DNA from: a bacterium
Lineage (GTDB): Bacteria; Armatimonadota; JACIXR01
Direction of reading: 5' to 3'
Length of the DNA: 64,000 nucleotides
Assembly: GCA_014360495.1 (NCBI GenBank)
Contig: JACIXR010000010.1
Location: forward strand, 35,492 to 99,491
The notes under the pieces were generated by a model. The model was not told the DNA's origin. It was given only the letters and a program-made list of their open reading frames with translations, and did no database searches. Position 1 is the first letter of the stretch. Every line of letters starts with the position of its first letter. A program made the position numbers and the translations under genes. Positions 34,938 to 43,901 of this stretch are shown here, one piece after another.

Positions 34938-35990
34938 ATGAAAGTCCTCATTAAAGGAAACATCGCCGTCGCTGAGGGCGCCATCGCTGCTGGATGCAGG
35001 CTTTTCTTCGGCTATCCCATAACTCCCCAAAATGAAATCCCTGAGCATATGTCTAAAAGGATGCCTGAGGTTGGCGGCGTCTACCTTCAAGCAGAAAGCG
35101 AGGTCGCAGCTATAAATATGGTGATGGGCGCCGCCGCAGCGGGCGCAAGAGTGATAACCACTTCTTCCTCTCCCGGTATATCCCTTATGCAGGAGGGAAT
35201 ATCCTATATCGTTACCTGTGAACTCCCCTGCGTTATAGTCAATGTCGTGAGAGGAGGTCCGGGCTTGGGCAATGTCCTCGCCGCTCAATCGGATTACTTC
35301 CAAGCAGTTAAGGGAGGGGGACACGGCGATTATCATCTTATAACCCTTGCCCCTTGGTCCGGTCAGGAGATGTACGAGCTCACATACCTTGCCTTTGACA
35401 TTGCGGATAGATATAGACATCCCGTTATGGTGCTTGCTGACGGCATCTTGGGGCAGATGATGGAGCCAGTTGAACTCGGCACCCTCCCGCCACCCAACAT
35501 CCCTCCAAAACCCTGGGCAACAACGGGAGCGAAGGGGAGGAAGAAGAATATCATCAATTCCCTTGAGATAGTTGGGGAGAAGATGGAGGAGATAGTAAAG
35601 AGGATATTCGCTAAATATGAGGAAGCTAAGGAAAAGGAGACTAGATGGCAGGAAATTCAAACGGAGGATGCGGAGCTAATTCTCGTGGCTTATGGGACAT
35701 CCGCCAGAGTTTGCAAAACGGTAGTGGATTTGGCAAGAGAAGAAGGCTTAAAGGTAGGACTTCTTCGCCCCATAACCCTCTTCCCCTTCCCATCTAAAAG
35801 GTTGAGGGAGTTGGCGGACAAGGTGAAAGCGATGCTCGTCGTTGAGATGAGTATGGGGCAGATGGTTGAGGATGTTAAGCTGTCAGTTGAATGCAAATGC
35901 CCCGTCCATTTCTACGGACGAACGGGTGGCGTTGTCCCTAAGCCAAAGGAAGTTCTTGCCGAGGTCAAGAAAATTCTGTATAATAGATAG
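34938..35990 (+). CDS. korA: 2-oxoacid:ferredoxin oxidoreductase alpha subunit
   Basis: The 350-residue alpha subunit is of the KorA/VorB type. GNIAVAEGAIAAGCRLFFGYPITPQNEIPEH opens the pyrimidine-binding domain, followed by QAESEVAAINMVMGAAAAGAR, TTSSSPGISLMQEG, and RGGPGLGNVLAAQSDYF. The C-terminal transketolase-like domain contains LILVAYGTSARV. It works with a TPP-binding beta subunit and a gamma subunit, but neither follows here: the next gene is a lipoprotein. The ATG at 34938 has GGAGGTGAT just upstream; the frame extends to 34917 inside korD. Kor versus Vor specificity is uncertain. Confidence 0.88.
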   Translation: MKVLIKGNIAVAEGAIAAGCRLFFGYPITPQNEIPEHMSKRMPEVGGVYLQAESEVAAINMVMGAAAAGARVITTSSSPGISLMQEGISYIVTCELPCVIVNVVRGGPGLGNVLAAQSDYFQAVKGGGHGDYHLITLAPWSGQEMYELTYLAFDIADRYRHPVMVLADGILGQMMEPVELGTLPPPNIPPKPWATTGAKGRKKNIINSLEIVGEKMEEIVKRIFAKYEEAKEKETRWQEIQTEDAELILVAYGTSARVCKTVVDLAREEGLKVGLLRPITLFPFPSKRLRELADKVKAMLVVEMSMGQMVEDVKLSVECKCPVHFYGRTGGVVPKPKEVLAEVKKILYNR

Positions 35991-36031
35991 AACATTAGGG
36001 ATTGAATCCCTTAAAAAGGAGGTTTTTTAAA

Positions 36032-37726
36032 TTGTTCGGTTTTGTATCATTGAGGGGGAGGATAGGAATCGGTGCTTCCACCTTCCTGTTCTTTCTCTTT
36101 GTGGCAGCGATTTTGGTTTTATCAGGATGTGGCGGTGGCGGGGGTGGAACGAGCTCTCAACCGCCATCTTCAGGAGAGGGCGTAATCGTATCCGTGCAGG
36201 ATGCTTTCACTCGTTCTCCCCTCTCCGGAGCGAGCGTTCAAATCGGGAACCAGACCCTCGCAACAGATAGCAACGGGATAGCTTCGTTCCTTGATTTGAA
36301 CCCTGGGGTCTATACTCTCACGGTATCAAAGAGCGGATATCAAGTCTTTTCCCTCAAAGTCCCTTGCAATGAAGGTATGAAATTCGTTGTTAGGCTTACT
36401 CCAAATCTAACATCCCCTGTGACCGACCAAACATTCCATCAGGCTTCTCTCAATGTTTTCGGTGCCGCAAAGGGTTTGCAGGAAGCATTCGCCTTGGTAA
36501 ACTCCTCGCCCGATACAACAAAACAGGACCCATTCGTTTTCTTCATTTCCGCTAGCGAAGCCTTTTCCTCCGCTATCAATAACTTAAAGACATATAATCC
36601 AAGCAAAAACAAAGGAACTCGTTCAGTCTTAGATATTCTCTCCACTCTGGGTAGCTTGCTCAAGATAGAGCAGGGAAAAGAACAGGTTAAACAAACGAGC
36701 GATAAGCTTTACTCTGGGAAAGATGTGCCGGAGATAGACGCCTGGTTAGCTAAAAATCCATATGACGGGAAATATCATTCATTAAACGAGCTTAAACAAG
36801 ATGATGAAATTGGCCCGATAATTCTCGAAACTGTTATTTATCCTCGTCTTAATTTGCAATATCAAACCCAGTCCCCGGATAGTGGCCTCAACACAGCAAT
36901 TGAGGGAGCGAAAGAAATTTTTCTTTCTCAGTTCACGCAGGCTGGCGAGGTTTTCACCAATCTCATAGGGTGGGCTGTGGACAAGGTTTGGAGCGGGACT
37001 AAGGATGTAGTAATAAAGACGATAAATTATGGGCAATTAATCCTCAACAACACCAATCAAATCGCCTACTTTTGGGAAAAGGGTAAGCAGAAGCTCCTCA
37101 TTGGTGAAGTGAAGAAAGATACACCTATGACGTTGCCACAAGGGACGATGGACCTTGTGGTTTCCAATGGTTCGGCACACAAGCCAACCATTCAGGATTC
37201 CATCCCGATAACGGGAGCGGGAACGCAAACGATAGAAATAACGGCCGAGCCGATAAGTGGAACTCCTCCAAGCGGTACGCAGACCTATGTTGGGAGCTAT
37301 TCGGGAGATGTGATTGTTGACAACAATTTGGGGACTTGGAGACATTCTCTAAATGTAAACATTACCCTTACTATATCCAAAGATGCTGATGGATATATCA
37401 CAGGGACGGAAACCTTTAATGGCACTTGGACTGTGACCCTTATCTCCCTTAAGCCCGGTATAACCTTAGACCCACCTACGAGCGGGACTTACGCCATTCA
37501 GAATGCCTCAGCGAAAATCTGGGGTTATAACGACGAGTTCGGCTCCGCTGAAACGGCTAGTGCTAAAATTGATGATTGGACTGCATATGCTATTTGGTTG
37601 ACCGATGGGGTGCTAAATAGCAATTCTGCAAATGCTACACTGTGCTTTAACGGCGTTTTCCAATATAGCACTGGCATCATTACAGCTCCTGTGAGCTTGA
37701 CCCTCCAAAAAGCAAAAAAGAGATAG
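36032..37726 (+). CDS. Lipoprotein with carboxypeptidase-regulatory-like domain
   Basis: The 564-residue lipoprotein has a hydrophobic signal ending in LSGC followed by five glycines, typical of lipidation and Lol-type export. A CarboxypepD_reg/PEGA-like beta domain follows (VSVQDAFTRSPLSGASVQIGNQTLATDSNGIASF...PGVYTLTVSKSGY), then a helical middle and a C-terminal beta domain. The start is TTG at 36032, nine bases after AAGGAGG; the frame is open to a TTG at 36002 that lies before that site. Function unknown; it is probably anchored on the outer membrane. It follows korA by 41 bases. Confidence 0.75.
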   Translation: MFGFVSLRGRIGIGASTFLFFLFVAAILVLSGCGGGGGGTSSQPPSSGEGVIVSVQDAFTRSPLSGASVQIGNQTLATDSNGIASFLDLNPGVYTLTVSKSGYQVFSLKVPCNEGMKFVVRLTPNLTSPVTDQTFHQASLNVFGAAKGLQEAFALVNSSPDTTKQDPFVFFISASEAFSSAINNLKTYNPSKNKGTRSVLDILSTLGSLLKIEQGKEQVKQTSDKLYSGKDVPEIDAWLAKNPYDGKYHSLNELKQDDEIGPIILETVIYPRLNLQYQTQSPDSGLNTAIEGAKEIFLSQFTQAGEVFTNLIGWAVDKVWSGTKDVVIKTINYGQLILNNTNQIAYFWEKGKQKLLIGEVKKDTPMTLPQGTMDLVVSNGSAHKPTIQDSIPITGAGTQTIEITAEPISGTPPSGTQTYVGSYSGDVIVDNNLGTWRHSLNVNITLTISKDADGYITGTETFNGTWTVTLISLKPGITLDPPTSGTYAIQNASAKIWGYNDEFGSAETASAKIDDWTAYAIWLTDGVLNSNSANATLCFNGVFQYSTGIITAPVSLTLQKAKKR

Positions 37727-37765
37727 AAACCATCTCTATAAATTCTATTGTTATACATTTAATCC

Positions 37766-37795
37766 TTGCACTCCCCTTTCATTTTGTGATAGAAT
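37766..37795 (+). promoter_or_regulatory. Promoter of the sulfatase-anSME operon
   Basis: TTGCAC (37766-37771), an 18-base spacer and TAGAAT (37790-37795) precede an AAGGGGAG site and the TTG start at 37835. No other promoter is evident in the five genes that follow. Confidence 0.6.
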
Positions 37796-37834
37796 ACATA
37801 AAATTCTTGAACAAAGAAAGGGGAGAGCATTTTC

Positions 37835-39319
37835 TTGCGCATTCTCTACATTGATATTGACACGCTCCGTCCCGACCATCTTTCCTGTTATGGCTATAGA
37901 AGGGAGACCTCCCCAAATATAGATAGGATAGCAAAGCAGGGAATCATCTTCACTAACTGCTTTGCTTCCGATGCGCCCTGCCTTCCCTCCCGCGCCGCTA
38001 TGTTCTCAGGCAGATTCGGAATCCATAACGGCGTTGTAGGGCATGGAGGGACCGCCGCAGACCCCTTCATCGTCGGCGCCAAAAGAGGCTTCAGCCATCA
38101 AAGGGAGTATTGGGGATTCGTCGAACTTTTGAAGAAAGCGGGCGGATTCTACACTGTCTCTGTTAGCCCCTTCGCCGAAAGGCATTCCGCTTGGTGGTTC
38201 TGCGCCGGCTTTCGGGAATTCTTCAATCCGGGAAAGGGAGGAATGGAAATCGCCACTGATGTATACCCCTACGCTGAGGAATGGCTGAGAAAGAACGCCG
38301 AGAAGGATAATTGGTTCGTCCATATAAACTTCTGGGACCCTCACACACCCTATAGAACCCCTAAAGAAGAAAGGGTTGACCTTGGTCCTATTCCTCCCCA
38401 AGCTAAATGGCTGACGCAGGAGATAATTGATCGGCATCTCCAAAGCTTCGGTCCCCATAGCGCAAGTGAACCCTTTGGAATAGGGGAAAAAGAAGTTGAG
38501 ATATGGTGGAAGAGCTTTTGGGAAGATATCCCCACGCGAATAGATTCACCGGAGGCGTTCTATAAATGGATTGACGGTTACGACCAAGGGATAAGATTCG
38601 CCGATAAATATGTTGGGAAAATTTTGGAAATCTTGGAGGAAAAGGGCGTTCTTGAGGATACAGCGATTATCGTAACTTCGGACCACGCCGAAAACCTGGG
38701 AGAATTGAATGTTTATGGTGACCATCAGACCGCTGATTACATCACAAACAGGGTTCCCTTTATTCTGAAATGGCCGGGCTTGGAGCCTGGCATCAATAAC
38801 TCTCTCTATTATCAAGTGGACCTTGCCGCAACGATTTTAGGTCTATTGAAAATTGAAATTCCTAAAAGATGGGATGGAATTGATTTCTCAGAGGAACTAA
38901 AGAGAAAAACATATAAGGGAAGAGATTATCTCGTCATAAGCAATTGCGCCTGGAGTTGTCAAAGGAGCGTTGTTTGGAACGATTGGCTGATGATAAGGAC
39001 TTATCATGAGGGGTTGAAGGATTTTCCCAAGATAATGCTTTTCAACATAAAAGATGACCCTCACGAAGTGAGGAATCTCGCGGAGGAAAGACAAGATATT
39101 GTGGGCAAGTGCATGATATTGCTTGACGAGTGGCACGAGGAAATGATGAACAAATCCGATAACAGAGTAGACCCTATGCAGACCGTTTTAAAGGAAGGCG
39201 GACCATATCACACAAGAGAAGATGCGGAAGCATATGCCAATAGGTTGAAGGAGACTGGAAGGGAAAAGAATGCGGAGAAAATCCTCAACTGGTTAAAAGA
39301 AGGGAGGTATTGGAGATGA
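37835..39319 (+). CDS. Cys-type sulfatase 1
   Basis: The 494-residue sulfatase has metal ligands in DIDTLRPDHLS, the formylglycine motif C49-L-P-S-R53, the DPHTPY block and the SDHAENLGE block. C49 must be oxidised to formylglycine before the enzyme can hydrolyse sulfate esters, which the radical SAM enzyme in the same operon would do. No signal peptide is visible, so it acts in the cytoplasm or by an unseen export route. The start is TTG. Its TGA overlaps the next ATG. The sulfated substrate is unknown; carbohydrate sulfate is likely from context. Confidence 0.9.
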   Translation: MRILYIDIDTLRPDHLSCYGYRRETSPNIDRIAKQGIIFTNCFASDAPCLPSRAAMFSGRFGIHNGVVGHGGTAADPFIVGAKRGFSHQREYWGFVELLKKAGGFYTVSVSPFAERHSAWWFCAGFREFFNPGKGGMEIATDVYPYAEEWLRKNAEKDNWFVHINFWDPHTPYRTPKEERVDLGPIPPQAKWLTQEIIDRHLQSFGPHSASEPFGIGEKEVEIWWKSFWEDIPTRIDSPEAFYKWIDGYDQGIRFADKYVGKILEILEEKGVLEDTAIIVTSDHAENLGELNVYGDHQTADYITNRVPFILKWPGLEPGINNSLYYQVDLAATILGLLKIEIPKRWDGIDFSEELKRKTYKGRDYLVISNCAWSCQRSVVWNDWLMIRTYHEGLKDFPKIMLFNIKDDPHEVRNLAEERQDIVGKCMILLDEWHEEMMNKSDNRVDPMQTVLKEGGPYHTREDAEAYANRLKETGREKNAEKILNWLKEGRYWR

Positions 39320-41355
39320 GAAAGGTCATCTTTCTAGGCTACGACGGCTTGATGTACGAGATGATAGATAAGTTCGTTCAAGAGGGGATAATGCCAAATT
39401 TCGCCAAGGTTCTGAAGAGGGGCGTGTTCTCTCGCCATCTTCCCTCGCCTCCCACCGATACCCCTACCAATTGGACATCATTGGCAACAGGGGCATATAC
39501 GGGAACACACGGCATCAATACATTCGGCGTTCATCTCCCTGGCGAGCCATTTGAAAATGTTCATAAATTTGGAGCCAATATCTTCCCAAGGTATGCTGAC
39601 CACTGGAAAAAAGAGGATGCATTAAATAGGTTCTCAAGGGCGGAATATATCTGGCAATCGGCGGAACGAGCGGGCAAGAAATGCATTTTAATCAACTATC
39701 CCGGTGGCTGGCCACCAAACATCAAAAAGGGAATAACTATTGATGGAACGGGACCATATTCCTCAATCCTTTCAAGGTTGAGCTATCCAAATCTCTTTAG
39801 CTCTGCGGGCGATGCATCCGAGCAAAGCATAAAATTGCAAATCGTTCCTGCCTTCGGCTGGACTAACCCGCCTAAATCCAAGTCCCAACCCCTTGAAAGC
39901 GCCCTTCTAATCTCAGGGGAAGGAGAGCTCGTCCTCCAAAATGAGGAATGGGTTTGGAAGAGCGAGAGCGCTCCCCGCAATTCCATCGTTTACAATTTAC
40001 TTTTAATAAACTCCAAAGGAGATGGATACGATAAGCTGATTATCTGCAAAGGGAAAAACGGAAAGGAAAAGCTTGCAGCTTTGGATGTGGGAGGGGAAAC
40101 GAAATGGCTTTGGGAGGAATTTTCCACTCCCTTCGGCGTTTTCAGAGGAAAATTCAAGCTGCGCCTGCTTGAGTTCTCTCCCGATGGAAAGAATCTCAAA
40201 ATCTATCGCACAACTATTTTCAATACCGATGGATGGGCTTACCCGAAACGCATAGCTGATGAATTGATTGATGACCTCTTAAGGCGGGGGAAGGATTTGC
40301 TCTCCGATGGAACGAAAGAAGATATCCCTAAACCTATGCCTCTCTGCCAGGTCTATGAATCAATTGATGACCAAGCAACCAGCCTCGCCATAACAGCCAA
40401 ATATCTTGCGAATAAATACGATTGGGACCTCCTCTTTATTCAGCTCCACGCTCCCGATGGCTTGAATCATCAAAAGTTAAGCGAACTCTGCCCTCAGTGG
40501 AAGGATTATGACCCTGAGGAATCCAGGAAGGCTTGGGAGGAATTTCGCCATCAATATGGGATTTTTGATAGGCTTCTTGGAGAGCTTCTCAACAATTGTG
40601 CCGATGAGGAGACCCTCTTAATCATAGTTTCAGACCACGCTGCCATCCCCACATTCAAAAGGGTCTGGCTCGGGAAGTTCTTTGAGGAAGCAGGTTTGGT
40701 CGTTTACAAACCCGCTGAGGAAGGCGGAATGCTTCCCGAGGAAAAATGGGACCCCCAAGCTCCCAGCTACAAAATAGATGTAGAGAGAAGCAAGGTTTTC
40801 GTAGGAGGGAATCCCTTTGCTCAAAATATATGGGTTAACTTGAAGGGAAGAGAGGTGAATGGAATAGTTGAGCCCGGAGAGGAATATGAGGAAGTTGTGA
40901 AGAAGTCAATAGAGATTCTCTACTCAATAGTTGACCCTGAAACAGGCGAGCATCCCATCGCCTTAGCGCTTCCCAAAGCATCAGCAGATTTGCTCGGTCA
41001 ATGGGGAGATAGTGTAGGTGATGTGATTTTCTACTTCAAGCCACCTTATACGGAAGTCGTTGGCGCTCACAGTTTCACCGCTATTTCCGAGAGAATTTAT
41101 AAATCCAACGGATTCTTTGATGTTAAAAGGGGTGGAGGAATGCAGGGCATTCATCATCCTTTCCTCCCCAGCGAGAAGTTCTTGGGATTCTCCGTTTCGG
41201 GAATCTTTATCGCCTCCGGTCCCCAAATAAAGAAGAATTACAGACGCACCGCTCCCCTTCACTCTCCAGACATCGTCCCCATCATCTGCCAATGGCTGGG
41301 AATCCCTCATCCCGCTCAGTGCGAGGGACGAGTCCCCTTGGACATATTTGAATAG
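39316..41355 (+). CDS. Type I phosphodiesterase/nucleotide pyrophosphatase-like protein
   Basis: The 679-residue alkaline-phosphatase superfamily protein starts KVIFLGYDGLMYEMIDKF and has PTNWTSLATGAYTGTHGI, where Thr takes the nucleophile position of the phosphodiesterase group and there is no formylglycine Cys. It also has LLFIQLHAPDGLNHQ and VSDHAA for metal binding. It may cleave phosphodiesters or phosphonates, or act on sulfate esters. The ATG at 39316 is eight bases after GGGAGG and overlaps the preceding stop as ATGA; the TTG two codons earlier is less likely. Confidence 0.85.
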   Translation: MRKVIFLGYDGLMYEMIDKFVQEGIMPNFAKVLKRGVFSRHLPSPPTDTPTNWTSLATGAYTGTHGINTFGVHLPGEPFENVHKFGANIFPRYADHWKKEDALNRFSRAEYIWQSAERAGKKCILINYPGGWPPNIKKGITIDGTGPYSSILSRLSYPNLFSSAGDASEQSIKLQIVPAFGWTNPPKSKSQPLESALLISGEGELVLQNEEWVWKSESAPRNSIVYNLLLINSKGDGYDKLIICKGKNGKEKLAALDVGGETKWLWEEFSTPFGVFRGKFKLRLLEFSPDGKNLKIYRTTIFNTDGWAYPKRIADELIDDLLRRGKDLLSDGTKEDIPKPMPLCQVYESIDDQATSLAITAKYLANKYDWDLLFIQLHAPDGLNHQKLSELCPQWKDYDPEESRKAWEEFRHQYGIFDRLLGELLNNCADEETLLIIVSDHAAIPTFKRVWLGKFFEEAGLVVYKPAEEGGMLPEEKWDPQAPSYKIDVERSKVFVGGNPFAQNIWVNLKGREVNGIVEPGEEYEEVVKKSIEILYSIVDPETGEHPIALALPKASADLLGQWGDSVGDVIFYFKPPYTEVVGAHSFTAISERIYKSNGFFDVKRGGGMQGIHHPFLPSEKFLGFSVSGIFIASGPQIKKNYRRTAPLHSPDIVPIICQWLGIPHPAQCEGRVPLDIFE

Positions 41356-41366
41356 AATCCGGAGCG

Positions 41367-42794
41367 ATGAGAAGACCAAACATCATACTCATCCATTCTG
41401 ACCAACATAGGTTTGATTGTCTTGGCATCAATGGACATCCTTTACTACAAACGCCAAATTTGGATAGGCTCGCACGGGAAGGAGTGAATTTCACGAATGC
41501 TTTCACTCCTGCCCCTATATGCACTCCCGCGAGGGCAAGCCTCTTCACGGGACTCTGGTCAACTCAGCATCTTTGCCTCAGCATCCCGGGAACGGAAATC
41601 TACCGACCAGCTAATCCCAATCTTCCCACATTCTCCAAAATCCTGGGCGAAAACGGCTATATCCTAGGCTATGTGGGTAAATATCACGACGAGCTCCCAG
41701 GAACGCCCAAGGATTACGGATTTCAGGACTATATCCCTCTTTCCGATTACCTGAAATGGAGAAAGGAAAAAGGGCTTCCATTGGAGAAGGAGGGGTTTGT
41801 CCTATTCGCCGGTTATCTGATAAAGAAGAAGGAATTCCCTTATATGTGGTTCGGGGAAGAGGATGTAATCAATAAACCCGAGGAGACAATGCTTGCCTGG
41901 GGAGCAGACCGCATGATAGAGCTCATAGAGAGGTATCACTCTTCAGGAAAGCCTTTCTTCATAAGATGGGACCCGGTCGAGCCCCATCTTCCCAATGTCG
42001 TTCCAGAGCCCTATTATTCTCTCTATCCGCCCGAGAAAATCAAGCCTTGGAATAGTTTCCCCGACCCACTTGAGAAAAAGCCCTTCATACAGTCCCAGCA
42101 GAGGAGAACCTGGAAAGTTGAAGGATGGGGATGGGATAAGTGGGCGCCCATTGTGAGCAGATATTTAGGGGTTATCACTTTGCTTGACCATCAAATCGGC
42201 AGAATAATGGAGAAGCTAAGGGAGCTTGGGATAGAGGACGATACCCTCATCGTCTACACGACCGACCACGGGGATATGTGTGGAGGGCATGGGATGATGG
42301 ACAAGCACTTTGTTATGTACGAAGATGTCGTGCATGTTCCCTTGATTATGCGCTATCCTCCCCTTTTGCCCAAAGGGAAGGTCTGTGAGGAATTCGTCAT
42401 AAACGAGATTGACCTCGCAACGACATTCCTGAGCCTTGCCGGGCTTCTCATCCCCGACACATTTATAGGGAAGGACCTCATGAAGATTGCCAGAGGGGAG
42501 GAGAAGGGAAGAGATGATGTTCTATCAATTTATCATGGAGCCCAGCTGGGTTCTTGGACTCAGAGGATGGTGAGGGATAGGGAATGGAAGTATGTTTGGA
42601 ATGCTTCAGGCGAGGATGAGCTTTACAATCTCAAAGAAGACCCCGGTGAGCTGAGGAATTTAGCTCAGGAACCGGTTTATAAAGAAGAACTTGCGAGATT
42701 GAGAAAAAGACTTGTTCAATGGATGGAGGAAGTGAATGATATTATGCTGAACAGCTGGACGAGAGCTCAACTTGAGGAGGGGACAAAGCCCTGA
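41367..42794 (+). CDS. Cys-type sulfatase 2
   Basis: The 475-residue sulfatase opens RRPNIILIHSDQHRFDCLG with metal ligands. It carries the formylglycine motif C52-T-P-A-R56, the common CTPAR form, then TDHGDMCGGHGMMDKH and a C-terminal YNLKEDPGELRNLA block typical of polysaccharide sulfatases. No signal peptide is seen. Its TGA lies within CTGA, overlapping the start of the maturing enzyme by four bases. The second sulfatase in one operon suggests two sulfate positions on one glycan. Confidence 0.93.
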   Translation: MRRPNIILIHSDQHRFDCLGINGHPLLQTPNLDRLAREGVNFTNAFTPAPICTPARASLFTGLWSTQHLCLSIPGTEIYRPANPNLPTFSKILGENGYILGYVGKYHDELPGTPKDYGFQDYIPLSDYLKWRKEKGLPLEKEGFVLFAGYLIKKKEFPYMWFGEEDVINKPEETMLAWGADRMIELIERYHSSGKPFFIRWDPVEPHLPNVVPEPYYSLYPPEKIKPWNSFPDPLEKKPFIQSQQRRTWKVEGWGWDKWAPIVSRYLGVITLLDHQIGRIMEKLRELGIEDDTLIVYTTDHGDMCGGHGMMDKHFVMYEDVVHVPLIMRYPPLLPKGKVCEEFVINEIDLATTFLSLAGLLIPDTFIGKDLMKIARGEEKGRDDVLSIYHGAQLGSWTQRMVRDREWKYVWNASGEDELYNLKEDPGELRNLAQEPVYKEELARLRKRLVQWMEEVNDIMLNSWTRAQLEEGTKP

Positions 42795-43900
42795 AGAGAA
42801 TCTCCTCAATCCTTATAAAACCCGTTTCCTCAGATTGCAATGCTCGCTGCACCTATTGTTTTTATCGTCGCCCTTTAGACCCTTATAAAGGCGATAAATC
42901 ACATATAATGAGCGACGATGTATTGGAGAGCTTGATATCCCAATATCTGAAAATGAGCGGTCAGATGGCGATTTTCTCCTGGCAGGGTGGCGAGCCAACC
43001 CTTGCGGGGCTTGATTTCTACGAAAAAGTGATAAAATTAGAGATAAAATACAGCAAACCGGGACAGATTATCGGCAACGCCCTTCAAACAAATGCACTCC
43101 TCATAGATGAGGACTGGGCGAGTTTCTTTAAGGAATACAATTTCCTCATGGGAGTGAGCCTGGATGGACCAAAGGAGGTCCACGAGTTCTATAGGGGGAG
43201 AGGTTCTTTTGAAAGGGTTATGGAAGCTATAAACATCTTGAAAGCTTATGATGTGGAATTCAATATCCTAACAGTGATAAGCGATGTGAATCAGGACAAG
43301 GGAAGGGAACTCCTTGATTTCTTCCTCTCCCAAGAGCTCTTTTATCTTCAATTCATCCCCTGCGTGGAGAGGGATTATCAGACTAACGAGGTAACGCCTT
43401 TTTCCGTGAATCCAGATGGATTCGCCAAGTTCCTTAAAAAGACATTTGATAAATGGTTCAATAAAGGCAATCCTTTCTTTTCCCTAAGGGATTTTGAAAA
43501 CATCCTTATGATTTATATGGGGCTTGAGCCAGAGCTTTGCCAATACAAGAAGGAGTGCGGAGATTATGTGGTAGTGGAATATAACGGAGATGTTTATCCT
43601 TGCGATTTCTTCGTCTTTAAAGAATGGAGGTTGGGTAATATTATGGAGAAACCGCTTGAGGAAATCATCTCCAACAACGAGGTCTTTGAGAGGTTCAAAA
43701 AATTGAAGACAAGCGATTATGAGGAATGTTCAAAATGTAAGTGGAGATTAATTTGCAATAAGGGTTGTCCGAGGTTTCGTGTGAATTACAAAGGGGAAAT
43801 CGTGGGGCATAATTATCTTTGTTCAGCTTATAAGGAATTCTTCTCCTATTCCGAGAAGAGATTCAAGGAACTCGCTTCAAGAACGAAGAGTGGTTATTAG
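42791..43900 (+). CDS. Anaerobic sulfatase-maturing radical SAM enzyme, CUG start
   Basis: The 369-residue anSME converts the sulfatase active-site Cys to formylglycine using radical SAM chemistry. The SAM cluster motif C16-N-A-R-C20-T-Y-C23, the SWQGGEPTLAG segment, and a SPASM domain with cysteines in CQYKKECGD, VYPCDFF and CSKCKWRLICNKGC are all present, giving the usual length. The SAM cluster lies upstream of the first in-frame ATG (42908). Reading back from it, the frame meets TGA at 42773-42775 without any ATG, GTG or TTG. A CTG at 42791 lies ten bases after AGGAGG and overlaps the sulfatase stop as CTGA, like a normal ATGA junction. CUG is therefore the likely start. Confidence 0.9.
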   Translation: MKRISSILIKPVSSDCNARCTYCFYRRPLDPYKGDKSHIMSDDVLESLISQYLKMSGQMAIFSWQGGEPTLAGLDFYEKVIKLEIKYSKPGQIIGNALQTNALLIDEDWASFFKEYNFLMGVSLDGPKEVHEFYRGRGSFERVMEAINILKAYDVEFNILTVISDVNQDKGRELLDFFLSQELFYLQFIPCVERDYQTNEVTPFSVNPDGFAKFLKKTFDKWFNKGNPFFSLRDFENILMIYMGLEPELCQYKKECGDYVVVEYNGDVYPCDFFVFKEWRLGNIMEKPLEEIISNNEVFERFKKLKTSDYEECSKCKWRLICNKGCPRFRVNYKGEIVGHNYLCSAYKEFFSYSEKRFKELASRTKSGY

Positions 43901-43901
43901 A

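Noticed and set aside
34893..35660. Minus-strand frame opposite korA
   Set aside because: korA is unmistakable; the opposite frame has no recognisable protein character.
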